Notes under the pieces: model-generated
Database searches by the model: none
What the model was told of the DNA's origin: nothing
Seen by the model: the letters and a program-made list of their open reading frames with translations, nothing else
Translations under genes and position numbers: made by a program
NCBI RefSeq assembly: GCF_900537085.1
Contig: NZ_UNRE01000003.1
Coordinates: forward strand, 498,971 to 562,970
Source of the DNA: Agarivorans sp. Alg241-V36
Lineage (GTDB): Bacteria; Pseudomonadota; Gammaproteobacteria; Enterobacterales; Celerinatantimonadaceae
DNA: 64,000 nt
Reading direction: 5' to 3'
Part shown: piece after piece, positions 16,544-26,880 of the stretch
Position numbering within the stretch: the first letter of the stretch is position 1
Layout: the number at the start of each line of letters is the position of its first letter

Positions 16544-18289
16544 CTAGCAGCTAAATTTGAGTGGTTCAGCCGCAGAAAATTGCTGTTGGGTGGTCCAAAC
16601 ATCTTTAATTTGTGGCCAGCCCCAATCTGTCATTGCTACGTCTTGCAGCATATTTTGAAAACGCAAAGTCTGCCAATGATGAAACAAAGGTAAACACCAA
16701 TATTCGCTCACTAAGGTATTGGCCAAGGGCGTCATTTGACTAAAGTAATCTTGCAAGGAAGTGTTGGCTCTTAGTTGACCGAGTTGTGTTTGCATCCATT
16801 GCCAGTTTTCTGGCCCTATACAATGTTTGATAATGGGGTCGTTATACAGCCACCGAAAGGCTGACGCAGGTCGGTTATCATCGAGGTTGTAACTTGTCAC
16901 AATCAAATCTTGTTTAAGCAAACCTTGGCTAGCCGCTTGGTTTAGCTCAGCATAGGAAAACGCTTGTAAGCAGGTACTTACACCTAGCTCTTCCAGCAAT
17001 TTAGCAATGGTTTCGGCATACAGCTGCAAATCATCATGTTGATAAAAACCAATGCTTAGGCTTTTAGGCAGTGGGACTTTATCGGCCGCCAAGCTAATGC
17101 AATCTGGCCAAATATCTAACAAGCTATAGGCAGGCTCTAAGGCTAAACTTTGTAAGCTTTTTTGCGCACTACGCAGCAGGGTTTCGGGCTGTAAGTAGCT
17201 GGCTAACCAACGCCGTTGGCTGTAACTAAGCTTTTGCTTTTGTTGATTAAACAACAAGTACTGACAACCAAACTCTAAGCGTTGCTGCAGGTGTTGCGGC
17301 TGGCTGTCATCGTTGCTGGCAAAGGCGTATTGGCCTTCTTTAGCCACCGCACTTTTTGCCACGAACCAAATACTCACTTCGTCGGGCAAGGCTCGAAAGC
17401 CATGGTAATTGGCGTTTGCCCGTAACTGCAGCCGCTGGGCATTATGATTAAGCAAAGCGAAAGGACCAGAGCCTACCACCAGTTTATTGCTTAGATCGCT
17501 TTGCGTAAGTTGAGTGACGGGCTGGATTGCATACTTAGGATCAGCCAATAAGCCGGCAAAACCTTTATCGCTGCTGGCTAAACTAAACTCCACCGTGAGT
17601 TCGTTTACAGCTTTAACGCCATTTAGGTGGCTTAACTCATGTTGATAAGAGGAATGCGCTTGCAGAGCCACAAACAAATCAACAACAGAATGCGCATCTA
17701 TCACACAGCCATCATGAAACTGCAAGCCAGGGCGTAAGTAAAAGCGATAAACCTGGGCTTTATCATCACATTGCCAATGATGGGCTAAGTCTGAATGAAT
17801 AGCCCCTTCGGCATCACAGGTCACTAGATTTGCATAAAGTTGGCGCAGTAAAAAACGTTCACTATTACGTAACATGAGATGCGGAAGCACAGCCGAAAAC
17901 GGTCGAGAATAAGTGAGCTGCAAGTTAAGCGAACCATCTCTATGGCTGGCACCAGAGGTGGCAATAAGCAGGCGACCAAACCATTGCTGATCTTCGTCTA
18001 ACAAACTTAAGGCGGAAGCATAATCGCCACTAGCAATTTGCACTTTAGCTAAGTGTTGTTTGAGTTCTACCGCTGAATAGAGCAAGCGCAAACTTGAACG
18101 CTGATTGCGCCCAACACTTGGTTGCCAAGTTAACCACTCTAGCTGAGCCATTTGCTTTAACAAGGTACGCGCATGGCGTGGGCTAGTGCTTACGGTATCG
18201 GCAATGTCAGCCAAAGCCAGCTTAACCGGCTCGCTGGTGCCAAACTGCGTGAGCTTTAAGTAGTATCTGAGTAATTTAAGCTGCTGCAA
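16544..18289 (-). CDS. SgrR-type transcriptional regulator
   Basis: A 581-residue protein with the SgrR layout: an N-terminal winged-helix DNA-binding domain (about 1-115: TSPRHARTLLKQMAQLEWLTW) and a C-terminal domain like ABC solute-binding proteins of family 5 (about 165-560: YANLVTCDAEGAIHSDLAHHWQ, YRFYLRPGLQFHDG). There is no signal peptide, so it acts in the cytoplasm, sensing a ligand with the binding-protein-like domain. E. coli SgrR responds to sugar-phosphate stress; the ligand here is unknown. It is divergent from the 88-residue gene at 18480, which may be a target. Confidence 0.88.
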   Translation of the reverse strand: MQQLKLLRYYLKLTQFGTSEPVKLALADIADTVSTSPRHARTLLKQMAQLEWLTWQPSVGRNQRSSLRLLYSAVELKQHLAKVQIASGDYASALSLLDEDQQWFGRLLIATSGASHRDGSLNLQLTYSRPFSAVLPHLMLRNSERFLLRQLYANLVTCDAEGAIHSDLAHHWQCDDKAQVYRFYLRPGLQFHDGCVIDAHSVVDLFVALQAHSSYQHELSHLNGVKAVNELTVEFSLASSDKGFAGLLADPKYAIQPVTQLTQSDLSNKLVVGSGPFALLNHNAQRLQLRANANYHGFRALPDEVSIWFVAKSAVAKEGQYAFASNDDSQPQHLQQRLEFGCQYLLFNQQKQKLSYSQRRWLASYLQPETLLRSAQKSLQSLALEPAYSLLDIWPDCISLAADKVPLPKSLSIGFYQHDDLQLYAETIAKLLEELGVSTCLQAFSYAELNQAASQGLLKQDLIVTSYNLDDNRPASAFRWLYNDPIIKHCIGPENWQWMQTQLGQLRANTSLQDYFSQMTPLANTLVSEYWCLPLFHHWQTLRFQNMLQDVAMTDWGWPQIKDVWTTQQQFSAAEPLKFSC

Positions 18290-18479
18290 AACCCTACCCT
18301 ATATTTCTATTTTTATTCCTCATTTTAGCCTTTTACTATCAAAAACCCAGTGCAAAGACTAATAAAGAACTAAACACCCCAATATAGGGAACAAAATCTA
18401 AAAACACCGTCTGTTTTTCGTTCCCCAAAGAAGGCGCAAAATAGCCCTGTGTTTAACAACAAGCGATTGAGGAATAACA

Positions 18480-18746
18480 ATGACCAGTTTACAACTTAAA
18501 GCTCATCAACAGCAGCTCATAAACTACCGCAACAATATAAGCCACTTAAATAGTGCGCAGGCCACCGATAAAACTAGTGATAAGCTGCTTGCTGCTGCCT
18601 CACCCGCTACCATGGCTAAGCACACCAAACAACAAGCATTGCATAGCCAAAGCCCCTTGGCACAAGCTGCACTGCAATCAATGCTTAGCTTATGCCAGTG
18701 GGATGTGGCTAACTTTAGTGACGAAGATCTTAGCGAGCATTTTTAG
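18480..18746 (+). CDS. Hypothetical 88-residue protein divergent from the SgrR-type gene
   Basis: I do not recognise it. The start has GAGGAAT 7 nt upstream. The product is Gln/Ser/Ala-rich and hydrophilic ([32 protein letters not shown]), with no membrane segment, and ends in an acidic tail DEDLSEHF. It is divergent from the SgrR-type regulator with a 190-bp shared upstream region, and its stop overlaps the stop of the convergent chemoreceptor gene by 3 bp. The good ribosome site and tight packing make it a likely real gene. Confidence 0.6.
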   Translation: MTSLQLKAHQQQLINYRNNISHLNSAQATDKTSDKLLAAASPATMAKHTKQQALHSQSPLAQAALQSMLSLCQWDVANFSDEDLSEHF

Positions 18747-20791
18747 CTAACCAACTTAAAACGACTTACATTACTCTCTTGCTGATTAGACAGCGTATTT
18801 AAGCGCTGCCCTTCAGCAGCCAGAGTATCTAAGGTTTGGCTGTTTTCTTTGGCTTGTTCAGCCAACATAGCCATTTCTTCAGTAATGCTGCTAGCGCCTT
18901 CGCGCTGCTGCTCGGTAGCAGTACTAATACTGTGCGACATATCCCTAAGTTGCTGGATATCTTCACCCACTTCTGCAATGGCTTGCGATAGCTGGTTGTT
19001 TAGGCTTACGGTATCGTCCATTTTACTGCGGCTTTCGCCCATTAGGGCCATTGAGGTGCTCGCTTGGTCTTCTAGTCGGCTCATTACCTTGGCGATTTGC
19101 TGAGTTTGATCACCACTGCGTTGCGATAATAACCTTACTTCATCAGCCACCACCGAGAACCCTCTACCGTATTCGCCAGCTCGCGCAGCTTCAATGGCAG
19201 CATTAAGCGCCAATAAATTGGTGGCATCAGCAATAGATTGAATCACCTCCAACACAGCTTTAACGTCTGCTACGTCGCTTAACAAGCTTTCCATCGCGCC
19301 ATGGGTGCTATTAATATGCTGCTGCAAAGCTTGAATAGTTTGCTGGTTTTGCTGCATCACACTGCTGCCACTTTTTAAACGATTATCGGCATTTTCGGTT
19401 TGGTGAAAGGAATCACTAGCAATAGTGGCAATCTCTTGGCTCGCGTTGGCCATTTGAGTGATGGCTGAACCAACACTGGCTAAACTGGTATTTTGATGGT
19501 CGTTCTTACCCTTAATTTCGCCGGTGATATTGGCATTGCTATTAGCCATGGTCTCCAGCTCGTTAGTTACCTGGGCTATTTCACTCAAGGAACGGTTGGT
19601 ATTTTCGGCCACTTCATTCACCCAGCCAGCCACTTTAGCAAACTCGCCATTCCAGCTATTTTGCATGTGTAAGGTAAAGTCACCTTTTGCCATTGCTTGG
19701 GTTACCCTAGCTAAATCATCAATTGGCCGTTTGATTAAACGACTAATAGATATGCACGCTGCCACTGCTACCAAAATAGCAATAAGACCAGCAGCACTGG
19801 CACCAAAGCTCACCTTGGTTACCAAGCTTTCAGCTTCGCCCACCATGGTATTGGTTTGGCTATCGATTGTTGCCACCAGTTGTTTTAGTGCGGCAATCTG
19901 TCCCGCAATTTCGGCTTCTAACTGGGTGCGCTTTTTACCTACCTGTTGAACACTTTTTTTGTTCTCGAGTATTCGCGATAGCAGACCTTGCGGCTGTTCC
20001 ACATGCTTAACAAAAAACGCCCAATTATTTTGAATGTCTGCATGGTTGTTGATTGATTCCACCTCGAAGCCTAAATCTTCAAAGCTAGCGCTCAAACGCT
20101 TAGCACTATTGCGAATGGTGTCTAATATTTTACTTACCGCAACGGGTTCGTTCACCGATACCAGCTCAAAGGTCTTAAGTTGCACCCGTTGGGAAGCCGC
20201 CATATAACTCCGGTAAATATCGCGAATGTATTGGTCTTCTAGGGCATAGGGTTCTACTTGGTAACCCATATCGTTATATAGCTCGGTAGATTGCAAGATA
20301 AACTGGTTGAACAGCTTGTTTAGCTCTTCTGCTTCGCTATAGCTTTGTGACAAATCTTGGTAGACCGCCATTAACTCATTATCAAGCTGGCTCACCATCG
20401 CTTTAGACTCAGTGAAGCTGGCAGCAATAGAAGACTGTTGCTGATGGTTAGCCGCAGTAATGGCTTGCTCTAGTAAGGAGTTTGCAGCGTCTCGCTGCTG
20501 CTGCCAACCTTGAAAAAGCTCATCGAGTTGCGATTGGTTGTTAGATGTGAGAATAGCCAATACCGAGTAATTCATTTGCAAGTAGGCGGCTTCTACGTCC
20601 GATGCATTTTGCAAAGCAGCTAAGGACTGCGTAGCCAATACTTGATTACGATTTTGGATACTATTTAAACCAATAATGGCAATGAGAATAGCGCTTACAA
20701 AAGTAGTGGCAATAACCGCCACCACCATAACAACCTGCCGAGAAACCGACATTTTTCGTAGACGTTTTAAATAGTTAAATTGACTTATCAT
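18743..20791 (-). CDS. Methyl-accepting chemotaxis protein
   Basis: The receptor is 682 residues from ATG 20791 (AGAGG, 6 nt); an upstream GTG/ATG pair at 20815/20812 with GGAG nearby cannot be excluded. It has a first helix at about 18-42, a long helical periplasmic sensor of about 290 residues rich in Gln and Leu, a second helix near 330-350 ([17 protein letters not shown]), a HAMP domain ([18 protein letters not shown]) and the signalling domain with the tip [20 protein letters not shown]. The sensor looks like an all-helical type, unlike the Cache receptor at 6604. No ligand can be assigned. Confidence 0.92.
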   Translation of the reverse strand: MISQFNYLKRLRKMSVSRQVVMVVAVIATTFVSAILIAIIGLNSIQNRNQVLATQSLAALQNASDVEAAYLQMNYSVLAILTSNNQSQLDELFQGWQQQRDAANSLLEQAITAANHQQQSSIAASFTESKAMVSQLDNELMAVYQDLSQSYSEAEELNKLFNQFILQSTELYNDMGYQVEPYALEDQYIRDIYRSYMAASQRVQLKTFELVSVNEPVAVSKILDTIRNSAKRLSASFEDLGFEVESINNHADIQNNWAFFVKHVEQPQGLLSRILENKKSVQQVGKKRTQLEAEIAGQIAALKQLVATIDSQTNTMVGEAESLVTKVSFGASAAGLIAILVAVAACISISRLIKRPIDDLARVTQAMAKGDFTLHMQNSWNGEFAKVAGWVNEVAENTNRSLSEIAQVTNELETMANSNANITGEIKGKNDHQNTSLASVGSAITQMANASQEIATIASDSFHQTENADNRLKSGSSVMQQNQQTIQALQQHINSTHGAMESLLSDVADVKAVLEVIQSIADATNLLALNAAIEAARAGEYGRGFSVVADEVRLLSQRSGDQTQQIAKVMSRLEDQASTSMALMGESRSKMDDTVSLNNQLSQAIAEVGEDIQQLRDMSHSISTATEQQREGASSITEEMAMLAEQAKENSQTLDTLAAEGQRLNTLSNQQESNVSRFKLVS

Positions 20792-21059
20792 GCTGTACCT
20801 CTTCACCAACATCACTCTCCGTAGTGGTTATCGACGTTAACGAGGGTAAACATTTTCAGCAATAAACTCCCGCTATTTTATGGATAGGATCAATGATTAG
20901 CGACGAGTTGACCTAGACTTTATTTTTTTCATTCAAGCTTTTGATCTTAATGATTAAAAACCAACAATACCTATAGGAAAAAGGAGTAAACTAATTCTTA
21001 ACTCCGCGACCAACTGGCCGATAACAGCTAGGTAAAGGGAAATTATAGGAAGTGCGGTA

Positions 21060-21341
21060 ATGTCTATAACATCGATTAACGGATCGGCAAGTAATGCTTA
21101 TATGGCGCAGGCAGCAGCGCAACAAGCACAAGCCGGTAAAACAGCAATAAAAAGTGATGAACAAGCCCCTGCTAGTACACAAAAAACTGCCGAAGAAAGC
21201 ACGGTTAAATCCTTTGCTTATGGTGCCTTAGGCATGGACAAACCCAACGAAGTGAAAGACAACGATGATGGCGCCTACACCGCAGGCCAAGTATTAAAAG
21301 CCATTGGCACCGTTGGCAGCATCATCGCAATTATGGTGTGA
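21060..21341 (+). CDS. Hypothetical 93-residue Ala/Gln-rich protein
   Basis: I do not recognise this protein. It starts at ATG 21060 (GGAAG about 8 nt upstream). It is Ala/Gln-rich at the N-terminus (AYMAQAAAQQAQAGK), has a conserved-looking middle (FAYGALGMDKPNEV, DGAYTAGQVLKAIGT) and ends in a short hydrophobic stretch (VGSIIAIMV) that could touch a membrane. It ends 1 bp before the convergent MFS gene. The codon use resembles its neighbours, so a real gene is likely. Confidence 0.65.
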   Translation: MSITSINGSASNAYMAQAAAQQAQAGKTAIKSDEQAPASTQKTAEESTVKSFAYGALGMDKPNEVKDNDDGAYTAGQVLKAIGTVGSIIAIMV

Positions 21342-21342
21342 A

Positions 21343-22509
21343 CTAACGCGCGTTAACGGCCCAGGTTGTTTCGTGGTGTTGCTCCGGATGACGCGGCACC
21401 AAGAAAGAAAACGCTAAAGAAGCCACCGCAATGCCCGCCCCTATCCAAAATACCAAAGACGAAGAATACAACCACACCAGTCCCAACAATGCGGGCAACA
21501 CCACTGCCGCAATATGGTTAATGGTAAAGCTCACACCCGCAGAGCTGGCAATATCGGCCGGATCTGCGATTTTTTGGAAGTAACTTTTAATCGCAATTGC
21601 CATGGCAAAAAATAGATGGTCGATAATATATAAACCTGCAGCCCACTCTGCGGTTTCTACCATCGCATAACCAGCAAACACAAATATCAAGCCAGTGTAC
21701 TCAATGATTAAAGCGCGGCGCTCGCCAATGCGACCGATTAGCTGGCCGATTTTTCCAGCGAATAAAATATTCAGAACTTGGTTAGCAAGGTAAAGCAATG
21801 CAATGTCCGACACCGAATAATCAAACTTCTCCACCATCAAGAACCCAGCAAACACCACGAATATTTGCCTACGTGCTCCGCTTAAGAATACCAAGGTATA
21901 AAACAACCAATAGCGCTGGCGCAGTATTAGCCGCTTATGTTGCTCGTGTTCGGCGGTGTAATGCGGAAAGCGCAAGGCGATAAACAACACCGCTAGAATT
22001 GTTGCGCCGCCGAATATTGCGTAAAGCGAGACATATTCAAACTCGGTGTACTCAAGCAAGGCCCACAAAGAGCTATAGGCTAACACTGCAGCCGCACCTT
22101 TTACCGCAAGCGCCTTACCCATAAAGGCTGGTGTTTCGTCTTTTGGGATCCACTGTAGGGTTAAAGATTGATTCACCGTTTCGAAATAGTGAAAGCCCAC
22201 CGACATGAGCACCGTAGTAAAGTACAAGCCATATACGCTAGGAAAAAAGCCAGTAAGAGTAATGCCAATGGCCAATACCAATAAACTTAATAAGGCAAAG
22301 GTTTGCTCTTTAAGCACCAGCAACACAAAGATAGCGGTAAAAGCTAAAAACCCAGGGATCTCACGAAGGCTTTGCAAAATGCCAATTTCACGGCCAGTAA
22401 ACTGGGCGACTTCGATAGCAAAGTTATTGAGCAATACCATCCAAATAGAAAAGCTGAAGGGCATCAAAAACGCCATCATTAACAGAAGTTGTTTCTTAGA
22501 ACGCTGCAT
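21343..22509 (-). CDS. MFS transporter
   Basis: This 388-residue protein is almost wholly hydrophobic with about 12 transmembrane helices. It shows the MFS pattern of two six-helix halves joined by a charged cytoplasmic loop (PHYTAEHEQHKRLILRQRYW). A motif-A-like element follows helix 8 (GKIGQLIGRIGERR). It should be a proton-coupled importer or exporter; the substrate is not evident. It is followed on the same strand, upstream, by the LysE-type gene 28 bp away, so the two may share a transcript. Confidence 0.85.
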   Translation of the reverse strand: MQRSKKQLLLMMAFLMPFSFSIWMVLLNNFAIEVAQFTGREIGILQSLREIPGFLAFTAIFVLLVLKEQTFALLSLLVLAIGITLTGFFPSVYGLYFTTVLMSVGFHYFETVNQSLTLQWIPKDETPAFMGKALAVKGAAAVLAYSSLWALLEYTEFEYVSLYAIFGGATILAVLFIALRFPHYTAEHEQHKRLILRQRYWLFYTLVFLSGARRQIFVVFAGFLMVEKFDYSVSDIALLYLANQVLNILFAGKIGQLIGRIGERRALIIEYTGLIFVFAGYAMVETAEWAAGLYIIDHLFFAMAIAIKSYFQKIADPADIASSAGVSFTINHIAAVVLPALLGLVWLYSSSLVFWIGAGIAVASLAFSFLVPRHPEQHHETTWAVNAR

Positions 22510-22537
22510 CGTAATCCTTGAAGAAGTTAACCGAGTT

Positions 22538-23182
22538 TTAGCTCAGTTCAGAAAAAGCTAAGCGAATACCAAAGGCGGCAAATAATCCGCCCAAGCTGCG
22601 ATTTAACCAACACTTGAGTTTGTCGCTAGCTTGTACACGGCCAGAAATGGAGGCGCTTAACCAAGCTAAAATGTGGCTCCAAATAATCGCATTCATATTA
22701 AATACCAAACCCAAAACCACAAATGCCAAGGCTTTATTGGGCTCTGCAGCGTCGATAAACTGAGGAACAAAAGCTAAGAAAAATAACGCCACCTTGGGGT
22801 TTAAACTATTGGTGAGAAAACCCTGCCTAAATATTTTTGAATACTTAGCGCCAGCTTCCTTACCACTAGCTAAAGACATAGACGCAGCAGGCTTGTTTTT
22901 AGCAAGTGCCATAGATAAACCCATATACAGCAAGTAAACGCAGCCAATCACCTTAACCACTGTAAAAGCCGCCGCCGAGCTAGCTAATATGGCCGACAGG
23001 CCAAATGCTGCGGCACCAATATGCACAAAGGTGCCCGCGCCAATACCTAAAGCGGCCACCGAACCGGCTTTAAACCCTTGGCTAGCACTGCGCGCCATTA
23101 CGTAAAGAGAATCTGGCCCTGGGATCAAATTAAGTAGAATACCTGAAACAACAAATAGCCAAAATTCGTTAATGCCTAACAT
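22538..23182 (-). CDS. LysE/RhtB-family exporter
   Basis: From ATG 23182 (GGGAG 5 nt upstream) this is 214 residues with about six transmembrane helices. The family signature is clear: NLIPGPDSLYVMARSASQGF near the N-terminus and GFLTNSLNPKVALFFLAFVPQF in the middle. Family members export amino acids or related metabolites through the inner membrane. The substrate cannot be told. It is upstream of the MFS gene by 28 bp. Confidence 0.9.
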   Translation of the reverse strand: MLGINEFWLFVVSGILLNLIPGPDSLYVMARSASQGFKAGSVAALGIGAGTFVHIGAAAFGLSAILASSAAAFTVVKVIGCVYLLYMGLSMALAKNKPAASMSLASGKEAGAKYSKIFRQGFLTNSLNPKVALFFLAFVPQFIDAAEPNKALAFVVLGLVFNMNAIIWSHILAWLSASISGRVQASDKLKCWLNRSLGGLFAAFGIRLAFSELS

Positions 23183-23598
23183 GGCTGCTACTCCCTTAGT
23201 GTTTTGCACCGTGCAACTTAGCTCTCAAGACTAGCATGGAGCCTGCGGTTCAAGCTAAGAGGAATTGGCTATTTACCCTTTCAAAATCGAAATAAAATCT
23301 GGTGAAGGCCGAAGAGGCTGTGCGCGGTAAGAGCGTCAGTTTACCCAGTGAGTATCACTAGTGCGCATTAGCAAACTAGCAAAACAGAACTCTCCGCCCA
23401 CCGGTTTTAACCACCGCTTTTAACCACCGCTTTCTATTGCGATAGAGCGAGTACGGTCGGCACAACGCTTGGAATGCTTTAGGTAAGCGTCCTCAAGAAC
23501 AATATTGACAAGGTGAAATGAGAATGAGTAGAAACAAAGAAGGCAGCGAACAGTGCCTAAACTTAAGCACTGCGTTTGTCACTGGCGATTAGTTGAGC
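23183..23598. repeat. Intergenic region with a short tandem repeat
   Basis: About 415 bp with no convincing gene. It contains a tandem 12/13-bp repeat, (T)TTTAACCACCGC, at about 23400-23432 (two full units and a partial). The rest shows nothing I can assign. Confidence 0.5.
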
Positions 23599-24678
23599 TT
23601 AGCTAGCAGAATATAGCTGAACACAATTTCTACCTTGGTCTTTAGCCATGTACAGCGCTTTATCCGCTTGTTGTAACAGCTCTTTTAAGGCCTGCTTACT
23701 GTTGCTGCTTGCTACTCCAAAACTGGCAGTACAAGTAAAATTAGACTCACCAACAATCGGAATAATGTGCTTAGAAACCCGTTCACGCATCCGCTCTGCC
23801 ACTTGCTGGGCTTGAGTTAGGCTAGTGTTTGGCATGGCAATTACAAACTCTTCGCCGCCAATACGAGCAAATAGATCTTGCTCGCGGCATATCGCATTAA
23901 TCTCTTTACTTATTTCAACCAAACACAAATCCCCGACTACGTGGCCGTAGCGATCATTAATGCTTTTAAAGTAATCAAAATCTAGCAACACCACACTTAG
24001 GGTTTGACCGAGTTTATTAGACTGCTCCAATAGCTCGTTACCCTTGGCAAAAAAACAGTGGCGATTAGCCAAACCGGTTAAGGAATCGGTAGAGGCTTGC
24101 AGAGTAAGCTGCTTTTCATTGGCTTCAATCTGGCGTGCAAAAATGGTGAGTACAAACACCACCTCTATCATGTTTACCAATACAACCGATTGATAAAGCA
24201 GGTGATTAGTGGCCGCATCAAGCTCGATAAGCGGGTTTAAATTAAGCGTGTTTTCACAATAGAGGAACAGGCCGACCGATGCGGCACTTAGTGCCATCAT
24301 TTCGCGTCGCTGATTAAGCTCAAACAGCAAAAAAGCGCCGGTAGGCACTAAGAAATAATAAAGATGAAAACCACTTTGATTGGTCACATAAACATTGGTG
24401 CAAATAAGCAAGTGCACCATTAACACCGAGAAAAACCAGGTTTTAGCGCCAGATATATGACCCTTAAGCATAAATGCTAAAGTAGCAAAATAAGCCAAAG
24501 TAAAACCGAAGTTGATCAAAGCTACCGTGCTGTTGTCTAACAATAGCCAATAGTTAAGCGAGTACAGGCCTGAGATAACAGTGGTTATCAAGGCGATGAT
24601 GTTAGTGAGTTTTATGCGACTAATTGCCGCAAAAGAGTGCCCATCGGCCCCTAAATTTATAAGTGTTTTAATTTGCAT
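23599..24678 (-). CDS. Membrane diguanylate cyclase (GGDEF)
   Basis: The 359-residue protein has an N-terminal membrane module of about six helices (residues 25-190) and a C-terminal GGDEF domain (about 195-355). The active site reads ARIGGEEFVIAM (GGEEF, a functional variant), with the substrate-binding DSLTGLANRHCFF and DFDYFKSINDRYGH. It should make cyclic di-GMP in response to a membrane or periplasmic cue. There is no clear RxxD inhibitory site. It stands alone on the minus strand. Such enzymes commonly raise biofilm matrix production, which could link it to the syp-like locus, but that is inference. Confidence 0.92.
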   Translation of the reverse strand: MQIKTLINLGADGHSFAAISRIKLTNIIALITTVISGLYSLNYWLLLDNSTVALINFGFTLAYFATLAFMLKGHISGAKTWFFSVLMVHLLICTNVYVTNQSGFHLYYFLVPTGAFLLFELNQRREMMALSAASVGLFLYCENTLNLNPLIELDAATNHLLYQSVVLVNMIEVVFVLTIFARQIEANEKQLTLQASTDSLTGLANRHCFFAKGNELLEQSNKLGQTLSVVLLDFDYFKSINDRYGHVVGDLCLVEISKEINAICREQDLFARIGGEEFVIAMPNTSLTQAQQVAERMRERVSKHIIPIVGESNFTCTASFGVASSNSKQALKELLQQADKALYMAKDQGRNCVQLYSAS

Positions 24679-24938
24679 ATTTTATCTGAAACTTCCCTTT
24701 CCAAGTACAGACTAACATACAAATTCGTAACAAATTATTTCAAATTCACATTTTATTAAGCTAAGCCAAAGCTGCAAACGTCGCCAATAACAGAGCGAAA
24801 AGTCAGTAAAATTCATTATTTTTTAATTTACAGCAAGTTAAAGCTAATACTGAAATACTCAAAAGACTAAGCTGACCTAAAAAGCCACTTGCTAACACTT
24901 ATGCCAGAAGCCCCAGCTAAGCACCCAAGTAAAATCTA

Positions 24939-25364
24939 TCACTTGGGCATTTCTACCAGCAAATGCCCTTGCTGCGCTTGGCTTAAGTCCACTTTAAAGC
25001 GCTGCGGTGACCAGCCGTGTACTTTATCGCGCGCCTCAATATAAACCATTGAGCCCACTGCAGGGTGCGGCACATTACTTAAACTGCGGGTAAATGGCTG
25101 CTCATTAACATGAGGATGCAACAGTTCGCGCTCACCTAAAACGTTGCCGTTCACGTCGACGACTCGCCACATGTTGGCGTAATGATCCCAACCTGTATCG
25201 CCGTGTAATAAAGACACGTCAACCTTCCAGCTGCGTTGTCCGTCTTGGGTAAACTCTGCCGCCACAATAGTAACGTCATTAGCAAAAGCAGAAGTAGCCA
25301 TAAGGCTTACAGACAAAAAACTAGCTTGAACAAGTCGAGAAAGCGTGAGAATTGAGCGTTGCAT
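24939..25364 (-). CDS. Hypothetical periplasmic protein
   Basis: The 141-residue product has a signal peptide ending in SAFA. The mature part (about 110 residues) is a single beta-rich domain with WKVDVSLLHGDTGWDHYANMW, LHPHVNEQPFTRSL and VYIEARDKVHGWSP. The His/Trp/Asp content could suit metal binding but no known motif is seen. It reads as a conserved hypothetical exported protein in marine gammaproteobacteria; no function is proposed. It is a single-gene unit. Confidence 0.75.
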   Translation of the reverse strand: MQRSILTLSRLVQASFLSVSLMATSAFANDVTIVAAEFTQDGQRSWKVDVSLLHGDTGWDHYANMWRVVDVNGNVLGERELLHPHVNEQPFTRSLSNVPHPAVGSMVYIEARDKVHGWSPQRFKVDLSQAQQGHLLVEMPK

Positions 25365-25449
25365 AATGATGCCTTTAGCTGCAGAGCGTAATACTTAGAC
25401 ACTAGCAGCTAAGGTAAATATTGAGTAGTAGAGTTTTGTAAGAGGCAAG

Positions 25450-25815
25450 CTAGTGGCTAAGCCATTGTTCGGCTTGTTCAAGCTGATTCATATCAAAAGC
25501 TTTAATGCTTAAGCCAGGAATAAGCTTACCTTCCAATTCGCTAATGGTTTGCACCCATTGTTTATCACACAGCACGGCAGCGCGCTCAAACTGGCGGATC
25601 AACTTAAACATCTCGGGAATGCGGGCAAACTCTACTGCTATAGCGCTTAAGGTTGGCAAAGCAAAATCTTCAATTCGATACAGCATTTGGCCCTTTTCAA
25701 TGCCTAGAGCTTTGCTACTAAGCTCATCTAGAGCTAGCTTCATTTCCTCTGCATCTAATTTGCCACCAAATTCTATATCTAAGCGGTTATCGGCTACTTT
25801 TGTTACCTTAAACAC
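25450..25815 (-). CDS. SpoIIAA/STAS-like small protein
   Basis: I chose GTG 25815, which has GGAG 7 nt upstream, giving 121 residues; the longer frame to 25854 has no ribosome site. The pattern (VFKVTKVADNRLDIEFGGKLDAEEMKLAL..., MLYRIEDFALPTL, VLCDKQWVQTISELEG, IKAFDMNQLEQAEQWL) resembles the SpoIIAA-like/STAS-related family of soluble proteins. Those have no fixed biochemical role. It is soluble and lies 94 bp from the cupin gene on the same strand. Confidence 0.7.
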   Translation of the reverse strand: MFKVTKVADNRLDIEFGGKLDAEEMKLALDELSSKALGIEKGQMLYRIEDFALPTLSAIAVEFARIPEMFKLIRQFERAAVLCDKQWVQTISELEGKLIPGLSIKAFDMNQLEQAEQWLSH

Positions 25816-25909
25816 TGTGACACTCCAAAGCGAAATTGAGATTGATAAGGTCACTTTATGCTAAACACAATGCATAGATATTGCGTTAGATCGCTTTTGT
25901 AAGAGCTTA

Positions 25910-26224
25910 CTAGCGGTAAAAAATGGCCAACCAAATGGTAGCGGTGTTTGCTGCGGTTTCGGCCACTCTATGCTTTTTATGAGCGGGAATGTTTAAGCAA
26001 TCCCCCTTAGCTAAGGCAATTACTTCTCCATCTTCAAATTCTATAACTGCCGAGCCCTCTAATACGCTAAGCCATTCGTTTTCATCTTGATCATACCAAC
26101 CCTGCTCGGGTGAAGACTGCCCATAGGAAACAATCCGCTCCACTCTCACACCATCGGTATGCAATAAGTCCTTAAAGTGTTCTTGGCTGGTATCTTTGGG
26201 CAACTTAGCAAACAAATTATCCAT
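25910..26224 (-). CDS. Cupin-domain protein
   Basis: A 104-residue single cupin. The second half carries the barrel motif GSAVIEFEDGEVIALAKGDC with LNIPAHKKHRV, where the histidines fit the metal-site positions. The small size suggests a metal-binding enzyme or a sensor domain; the reaction is unknown. It is next to a TetR regulator on the same strand (31 bp), so the two may form an operon. Confidence 0.85.
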   Translation of the reverse strand: MDNLFAKLPKDTSQEHFKDLLHTDGVRVERIVSYGQSSPEQGWYDQDENEWLSVLEGSAVIEFEDGEVIALAKGDCLNIPAHKKHRVAETAANTATIWLAIFYR

Positions 26225-26255
26225 AGCACTTCCTCATATTACTGAGCTGACTCGC

Positions 26256-26843
26256 TTATTTAGCTAAACCAAGCCCGCTTAAGGTTTGATTAACTATCGC
26301 CAATAATTCTGCTTCGCTAGTGAGTACTTTCGACAATACGCTCACCCCCATAAGCAAGCTTTGTAGGGCTAATGCGGTTTCTCTGATATTTGGCGCTGCG
26401 AGCTCTCCATTAGCGACCGCTAATTGCAACAAGTGCTCGAAGCGAGCGATATTGGCGTGCACCATATGACTAAGGTCTTCACCGAGGGTTTTATCTACCG
26501 CCACCAGCTCGGAAATCGAGTTAATCACCAAGCAACCTCGCGCTTGAGGATCATCGGCTCTAAACCGACATACATCGGCAAAAAACGCGTTAATTAAGGC
26601 TAATACGCTGCTGTGTTGTTCTGGTTTATTCAAAACTTGGTCAGGGGTGATAGTGGCGTAAAGGTCTAGCGTTTCCAAAAACAGCGCTTGGCGACTACCA
26701 AATGCGTTGTAAAAACTCGAGCGGGTAATGCCTAGCTTTTCCGATAAAGCCTTAACCGAACACGCCTCGTAGCCATGTAACCAAAACTCATTCATGCAGT
26801 TTTCGATTGCTGCTGAACGATCAAACTTTGCGGCTCTACCCAT
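26256..26843 (-). CDS. TetR-family regulator
   Basis: A 195-residue repressor. The N-terminal helix-turn-helix is typical (AAIENCMNEFWLHGYEACSVKALSEKLGITRSSFYNAFGSR, about 10-50). The C-terminal part resembles the subgroup with a conserved RGCLVINS motif (about 105-112). Three palindromic sites of the form TGTACA-N4-TGTACA lie between it and the divergent DUF1330-like gene, and the nearest is 22 bp from its start, which fits self-control and control of that gene. The ligand is unknown. Confidence 0.9.
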   Translation of the reverse strand: MGRAAKFDRSAAIENCMNEFWLHGYEACSVKALSEKLGITRSSFYNAFGSRQALFLETLDLYATITPDQVLNKPEQHSSVLALINAFFADVCRFRADDPQARGCLVINSISELVAVDKTLGEDLSHMVHANIARFEHLLQLAVANGELAAPNIRETALALQSLLMGVSVLSKVLTSEAELLAIVNQTLSGLGLAK

Positions 26844-26864
26844 TATTCCTCTATACCACCTAAA

Positions 26865-26880
26865 TGTTCACCTATGTACA
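26865..26880. promoter_or_regulatory. TetR operator 1
   Basis: TGTTCA-CCTA-TGTACA, an inverted repeat with a 4-bp spacer, 22 bp upstream of the TetR start. It matches the two other sites in this intergenic region apart from one base in the left arm. Confidence 0.6.
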
